Source: Lysobacterales bacterium (lineage in GTDB: Bacteria > Pseudomonadota > Gammaproteobacteria > Xanthomonadales > SZUA-36). From it: DNA of 8,721 nucleotides. Each line of letters opens with the position of its first letter. The stretch's first letter is position 1. The translations under genes and the position numbers were made by a program. Positions 5,365 to 8,721 of the stretch are shown here, piece after piece. The stretch is taken from assembly GCA_026196445.1 (NCBI GenBank), contig JAPHTE010000295.1, forward strand, positions 1 through 8,721, read 5' to 3'. A model generated the notes under the pieces. It made no database searches, was not told where the DNA came from, and saw only the letters and a list, made by a program, of their open reading frames with translations.

Positions 5365-7464
5365 TCACGGTGTAATAAAGCTCTCACACCAGCCGATATT
5401 GTCACCCACGATACGGCGGATCGGCACGATGCCACTTTGGCCGATCGACGGAATATTGTATTCGACCGTTCCGCTATTGCAGTCCGTAAACGTCAGCAAG
5501 ACCGTGCCGTCTTCTATGCGGCTGACCTCGGTCGTCGTATCGAATATTCCACCCGACGTGATCTTGATGGTCATCGTTGCAGAGTTACCCGTATATGAAC
5601 CCAGGGCATTGAACCAGCGGTGGCCGGGATCACCGAGGTTGGCGACCGCGCCTTCGGGTGGCAGTGACGTGTCGTAGGTGAACCAGGACAGCGACACCTT
5701 CTGTATGTCCGGGAAAACCGTGATGAAGAAACCCTGGCCATCGGTAACCGGGTAGTACCAGGCATCGTTGAGACCGGGGTTCATTTCCAGCAACGGCACC
5801 TCGGCTGCGCTGGTTGGATTTCCTGACCACATTAGCTGGCTGCTGCCGCCGTCCTTCGGGTTCGTAGTTTCAGCGACCGTGGCCTGTGCCGCCAGCGACT
5901 CGCACAACGCAACATTTGCGTCGTTGATGCGCTGGATCGGGACGATACCGCTCCGGCCGATGGAAGGGATGTTGTATTCGAGTGTCCCGCTGTTGCAGTC
6001 GTCGAATGTCAGGATGGCGGTTCCATCTTTGACCCTGGTTACATCCGTGGTGGTATCGAAAATTCCGCCGGATGCGATCTTGATATTCAACATTGCCTCG
6101 TTATCAGCGAAGAAACCCAGGGCGTTAAACCAGCGATGGCCGGGGTCACCGAGGTTGGCGACCGCATCCTGGGGAGGCAGTTGCGTGTCGTAAGTGAACC
6201 ATGACAGCACCACTTTCTGGATCGCGGGGAAGACCGTGACGAAGAAACCCTGGCCGTCGGTCAGCGGGTTGTACCAGGCGTCGTTCAAGCCCGTATTGAC
6301 CTGGAACAGGGTCGTCGAACACGCGACCTGCACGTTGATGACGTCCGAGCCCGTTACCGTGCCGTTGCGATTGTTGATGCTGCAGACCTGCTTGGGGGCG
6401 GTGGGCCGGGTCTTGACGGTGACCAGGTAGCTATCGCCATTGCCGAGTTCGCCGGCAAAGACAAAGGCGCCGTTGGCATCCACCGCGAGATCGTCACCGC
6501 CGTTATTTTGCAGCACCAGGCCGGGCCCTTGAAGGCCTGAGACCGTGCCCCCGACCGTGTAGGTCACATTGGTGCAGCTCACCGTGATATTGGTGACATC
6601 CCCGCCGGACAAGGTGCCACTGCCGTTTGTGATGTTGCAGGCCTGGGCCGGGTTGGAAGGCTGGGTCCTGACCGTGACGTTGTAGGCGCTGCCGTCCTCG
6701 AGGGCGGTCGCGAACGTGAAGCTCCCATTGCTGTTCACCGCCAGGTCATCACCGCCGTTATTCCGTAATACCAGGCCGGAACCCGACAGGCCCGTTACCG
6801 TGCCGCCGACCATGTAGGTGGCCGTGACAGAGCAGTCGGCATCGGCCGTGTCGTATTGGCCGTCGCCGTCGTTATCCAGGCCGACGGACGTCCCTGAGAA
6901 ATTCTCGGTGCCGCTGGGGTTACAGGAGTCCTTGGGTATCTGGGCGTGACCGCTGCCGGGGTTGGCGTAGTAATTAGGAAGTATATCTTCACCCACGGGT
7001 GAGTAATTGCCTGGATTTGCATCGCTGTGACAAGCCTGGCACGTCGTTATTCCGGCATTGCTGTGGTGCTGGCGCAAGCCGGCGCCCCTGCCGGGGGATA
7101 CGCTGTCATTGCCCATGTCGCCATCACGGCCATGGCACCCCACGCAGCCGATGGCGCTCAATCCGTTGCCGCCATCCGAGCTGTCGAGGTATACGCGTGA
7201 CCGGCTGCCTGACGTGTGACAGGTCTCGCAATCACCGTTCAGCATGTTGTTGCGGTGGACGTTGTGCAGGCTGTTGCTCCAGCGCGATCCATCGCTGAGC
7301 GAATTGTACGGGTCGTCTCTGAAACCGCCATGACAACTCTCGCAATCGGTGGTTCGCTCATAGGCCTGGGCAATAGTGACCGCGAAGGTCAGAAAACCAA
7401 GAGCCACGAACCATGTGAATAGGTGCCGGGTAATACCTGTCGTTTTCGAAAACTGGTGATTCAT
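5365..7464 (-). CDS. Exported tetrahaem c-type cytochrome with duplicated beta modules
   Basis: The 699-residue product starts with a signal peptide (hydrophobic core about residues 15-33, cleavage probably after AQA34). Four CxxCH haem c sites follow: C41-H45, C79-H83, C107-H111 and C142-H146. Further histidines (H67, H70, H133, H134, H173) could be distal ligands. An Asp-rich segment DNDGDGQYDTADADC (197-211) resembles calcium-binding thrombospondin-type or EF-like loops. Two tandem 85-residue beta modules follow (216-300, 301-385). Last come two 135-residue modules (390-524, 562-696) separated by a 37-residue linker. Each of these carries AWYxPxTDGQGFF, SWFTYDT, GDPGHRWFNALG and PSIGxSGIVPI motifs and two conserved cysteines. 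The ATG at 7464 is chosen because GGAGG (7474-7478) lies 9 bases upstream and the signal peptide begins there; in-frame ATGs at 7497 and 7563 are rejected. A role in periplasmic or surface electron transfer is inferred; no redox partner is encoded nearby. Confidence 0.87.
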   Translation of the reverse strand: MNHQFSKTTGITRHLFTWFVALGFLTFAVTIAQAYERTTDCESCHGGFRDDPYNSLSDGSRWSNSLHNVHRNNMLNGDCETCHTSGSRSRVYLDSSDGGNGLSAIGCVGCHGRDGDMGNDSVSPGRGAGLRQHHSNAGITTCQACHSDANPGNYSPVGEDILPNYYANPGSGHAQIPKDSCNPSGTENFSGTSVGLDNDGDGQYDTADADCSVTATYMVGGTVTGLSGSGLVLRNNGGDDLAVNSNGSFTFATALEDGSAYNVTVRTQPSNPAQACNITNGSGTLSGGDVTNITVSCTNVTYTVGGTVSGLQGPGLVLQNNGGDDLAVDANGAFVFAGELGNGDSYLVTVKTRPTAPKQVCSINNRNGTVTGSDVINVQVACSTTLFQVNTGLNDAWYNPLTDGQGFFVTVFPAIQKVVLSWFTYDTQLPPQDAVANLGDPGHRWFNALGFFADNEAMLNIKIASGGIFDTTTDVTRVKDGTAILTFDDCNSGTLEYNIPSIGRSGIVPIQRINDANVALCESLAAQATVAETTNPKDGGSSQLMWSGNPTSAAEVPLLEMNPGLNDAWYYPVTDGQGFFITVFPDIQKVSLSWFTYDTSLPPEGAVANLGDPGHRWFNALGSYTGNSATMTIKITSGGIFDTTTEVSRIEDGTVLLTFTDCNSGTVEYNIPSIGQSGIVPIRRIVGDNIGWCESFITP
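5377..5781 (-). repeat. C-terminal module copy 2 of the tetrahaem protein
   Basis: It encodes residues 562-696. By hand alignment without gaps it matches copy 1 (5893-6297) at 100 of 135 residues. Cysteines C662 and C693 correspond to C490 and C521 of copy 1 and probably form a disulfide. I know this module from many gammaproteobacterial exported proteins, but I know of no function for it. Confidence 0.85.
5893..6297 (-). repeat. C-terminal module copy 1 of the tetrahaem protein
   Basis: It encodes residues 390-524, the first of the two 135-residue copies. It is joined to copy 2 by a linker (residues 525-561) with low-complexity Ala/Thr/Ser/Gly character. The lack of gaps between the copies points to an intragenic duplication. 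Confidence 0.85.
6310..6564 (-). repeat. 85-residue beta module copy B (TVGGTVSGL type)
   Basis: It encodes residues 301-385, beginning TYTVGGTVSGL and ending in VACSTT. It is 49 of 85 identical to copy A by ungapped hand alignment. It shares VLxNNGGDDLAV and paired cysteines C361 and C382. The pattern fits a small Ig-like or transthyretin-like beta fold that recurs in exported gammaproteobacterial proteins. Confidence 0.8.
6565..6819 (-). repeat. 85-residue beta module copy A (TVGGTVTGL type)
   Basis: It encodes residues 216-300, directly after the Asp-rich segment and immediately followed by copy B with no linker. Its cysteines C276 and C297 align with C361 and C382 of copy B. Confidence 0.8.
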
Positions 7465-7473
7465 CTTCCTTGT

Positions 7474-7478
7474 CCTCC
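7474..7478 (-). promoter_or_regulatory. Ribosome binding site fixing the tetrahaem protein start
   Basis: On the minus strand GGAGG sits 9 bases before the ATG at 7464, with a second purine run (AAGGAAG) directly before the ATG. It supports this start over the longer reading from 7563. Confidence 0.65.
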
Positions 7479-7579
7479 GAATTTCGCCTTCGCTCATTTG
7501 TCGAGTAGCGCACCACCCCCGCCAACAGAATCCGGCGATTGAACAAGATGGCACTGTTTTCAAGTGTAAAGATGCGGCA

Positions 7580-7604
7580 TTAAGTCCCGGTTAAGGGCAC
7601 TTAA
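7580..7604. repeat. Inverted repeat between nadB and the tetrahaem gene
   Basis: TTAAGTCCC (7580-7588) pairs with GGG-C-ACTTAA (7595-7604), a 9-bp stem with a single bulged base around a 6-base loop. It starts 29 bases after the nadB stop on the minus strand. No T-run follows in that direction, so it is either a non-classical 3' hairpin of nadB or an operator for the tetrahaem gene about 115 bp downstream. Confidence 0.4.
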
Positions 7605-7633
7605 AATCTGTGTGAGAATTACATTAAGAATTT

Positions 7634-8721
7634 CTAAAATACGTGGGCCGGTGCGTCGCCGCTTATGAAATGACAGCCCTTGCTGACCGGGTTCAGGGAG
7701 GCCGCGTGCACCACCAGTAGTGCGGTTTGAACGGCGTTTCTCAGGTTGATCAACTCGGGGGTCAGGCGGCAGCCGTGATAGAAGTTCTGTATTTCCTCGC
7801 GCAACTCGAGCAGCATTCGGCGCGCGCGCGACAGGCGCTCATCCGAGCGTACGATCCCGGCATAGTTCCACATGGTTTGTTGCACCAGGCTCATGTCCTG
7901 CTGGACCAGTGTCGGGCTGGCTTCCCGCCGCGGACTTTCCCACGGCCGGGGCTCCGGCAGGCGAAACTCCATTTGCTCGAGATCGCGGATGTCTGCCAGG
8001 GCGGTGAATTTGGCGCCAGTCAGGCATTCGAGCAACGAGGTGCTGGCCAGGCGGTTGGCCCCGTGCAGGCCGGTGCAGGCGGTTTCCCCAATCGCGTTCA
8101 GGTGCCTGACATTGCTGCGTCCGTCGAGGTCGGTGTGTATTCCGCCACAAGAATAGTGGGCGGCGGGCACGACCGGGATCGGGTCCCTGGTGATATCGAT
8201 GCCCTGTTCGCTGCAACGTCGCAAGATAAACGGAAACCGGTCACGAATGAAGTTCGGTTCCAGCGCCGAAAGATCGAGGTACACGCACGCAGACCCGCTG
8301 GCAACCATCTCCTGGTGGATGGCGCGGGATACGATATCACGTGGCGCCAGCGACCCGGATTCATGGTAAGCATCCATGAAAGGCTCGCACTTGCCGTTGA
8401 CCAGTACGGCACCTTCGCCACGCAGGGCTTCCGTAATCAGGAAACGCGGAGCGCCTTCGCCGTAAAAAGCAGTGGGGTGAAATTGCACGTATTCCAGATC
8501 GATCAGCCGGGCGCCGACCCGGTACGCCATGGCGATTCCATGACCGACGGAGCCCTGGCGGTTAGTCGAGTGCTGGAAGACCTGCCCCAAGCCGCCGGTC
8601 GCCAGCACGGTTTTTCGCGCCACGATGGCCATGGGTTCACCGCTGTTGCCATCCAGCACGTAGGCGCCGAAACAGGTCAGCGGTTCATAGCGATCGGCCG
8701 GCGTCTCGGTGTTGTGTGACA
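7634..8721 (-). CDS. nadB: L-aspartate oxidase NadB, C-terminal part
   Basis: NadB is the FAD enzyme that oxidises L-aspartate to iminoaspartate, the first step of de novo NAD synthesis; NadA then makes quinolinate. The frame runs open off the window edge; about 361 residues are visible of an expected ~530, and the N-terminal FAD dinucleotide-binding part is missing. Seen here are LATGGLGQVFQHSTN, then the succinate dehydrogenase-like active-site series: the HPT motif (8479-8471), RGEGA, APRD with its catalytic-type arginine (8341-8339), PAAHYSCGGI (H at 8158-8156) and GLHGANRLASTSLLE (R at 8053-8051). These match E. coli NadB H244, R290, H351 and R386 by motif. The C-terminal helical domain (MWNYAGIVR ... 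LRNAVQTALLVV) is complete. The tail reads SKGCHF where many homologues have SRGLHY. The GTG at 8659 is internal, not a start. Confidence 0.95.
   Translation of the reverse strand, partial: SHNTETPADRYEPLTCFGAYVLDGNSGEPMAIVARKTVLATGGLGQVFQHSTNRQGSVGHGIAMAYRVGARLIDLEYVQFHPTAFYGEGAPRFLITEALRGEGAVLVNGKCEPFMDAYHESGSLAPRDIVSRAIHQEMVASGSACVYLDLSALEPNFIRDRFPFILRRCSEQGIDITRDPIPVVPAAHYSCGGIHTDLDGRSNVRHLNAIGETACTGLHGANRLASTSLLECLTGAKFTALADIRDLEQMEFRLPEPRPWESPRREASPTLVQQDMSLVQQTMWNYAGIVRSDERLSRARRMLLELREEIQNFYHGCRLTPELINLRNAVQTALLVVHAASLNPVSKGCHFISGDAPAHVF

Noticed and set aside
7465..7563. Longer N-terminus of the tetrahaem protein from 7563 or 7497
   Set aside because: It would bury the signal peptide 22-33 residues inside, and the GGAGG site supports the start at 7464.
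7727..8719. Long forward open frame of 330 codons opposite nadB
   Set aside because: It is antisense to nadB, which has clear active-site motifs throughout. The forward reading is a codon-bias shadow with no recognisable domain.
1..8721. CRISPR arrays, tRNA or rRNA genes, insertion sequence ends
   Set aside because: No regularly spaced repeats, cloverleaf-like sequence, transposase motifs or paired terminal repeats were seen on either strand.

Overview
This window is chromosomal DNA of moderately high GC content. It most likely comes from a marine or sediment gammaproteobacterium. The evidence is a clear NadB and a multihaem c-type protein with C-terminal modules of the 'AWYxPxTDGQGFF ... 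PSIGxSGIVPI' kind. I know these modules from Woeseia-, Wenzhouxiangella- and Xanthomonadales-like genomes. That placement is inference from recognised families; no rRNA or marker gene is present. I see no mobile element, CRISPR array, tRNA or rRNA.

Layout. Bases 1-249 hold no gene I can support, only a possible extended -10 near 165-173. Bases 250-675 (+) encode a small beta-rich protein I do not recognise. Bases 843-2246 (+) encode a POT/PTR-type major facilitator transporter. It converges, 15 bp apart, on a minus-strand gene (2262-3533) for an exported TPR protein with an unidentified C-terminal domain. Upstream of that gene on the same strand is a four-helix membrane protein (3706-4140), which is divergent from a DRG/Obg-like GTPase with a TGS domain (4332-5354, +). 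The GTPase converges, 10 bp apart, on a long minus-strand gene (5365-7464). That gene encodes an exported tetrahaem c-type protein carrying two different pairs of tandemly duplicated beta domains. The last gene is the C-terminal two thirds of L-aspartate oxidase, nadB (7634 to the window edge, -).

How the genes relate. There is no long operon. The genes are mostly single units in alternating orientation, with short intergenic regions that carry several perfect or near-perfect inverted repeats (2268-2294, 3558-3573, 3664-3689, 7580-7604). NadB is housekeeping (NAD biosynthesis) and the GTPase is probably linked to translation or ribosomes. The transporter, the 4-TM protein, the TPR protein and the cytochrome act at or beyond the inner membrane. 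I see no convincing defence or secondary-metabolism system. The most unusual object is the modular tetrahaem protein. The atypical POT transporter, the GTPase with an altered G3 motif and the TPR protein with a D/Y-rich insert are the next most worth examining.
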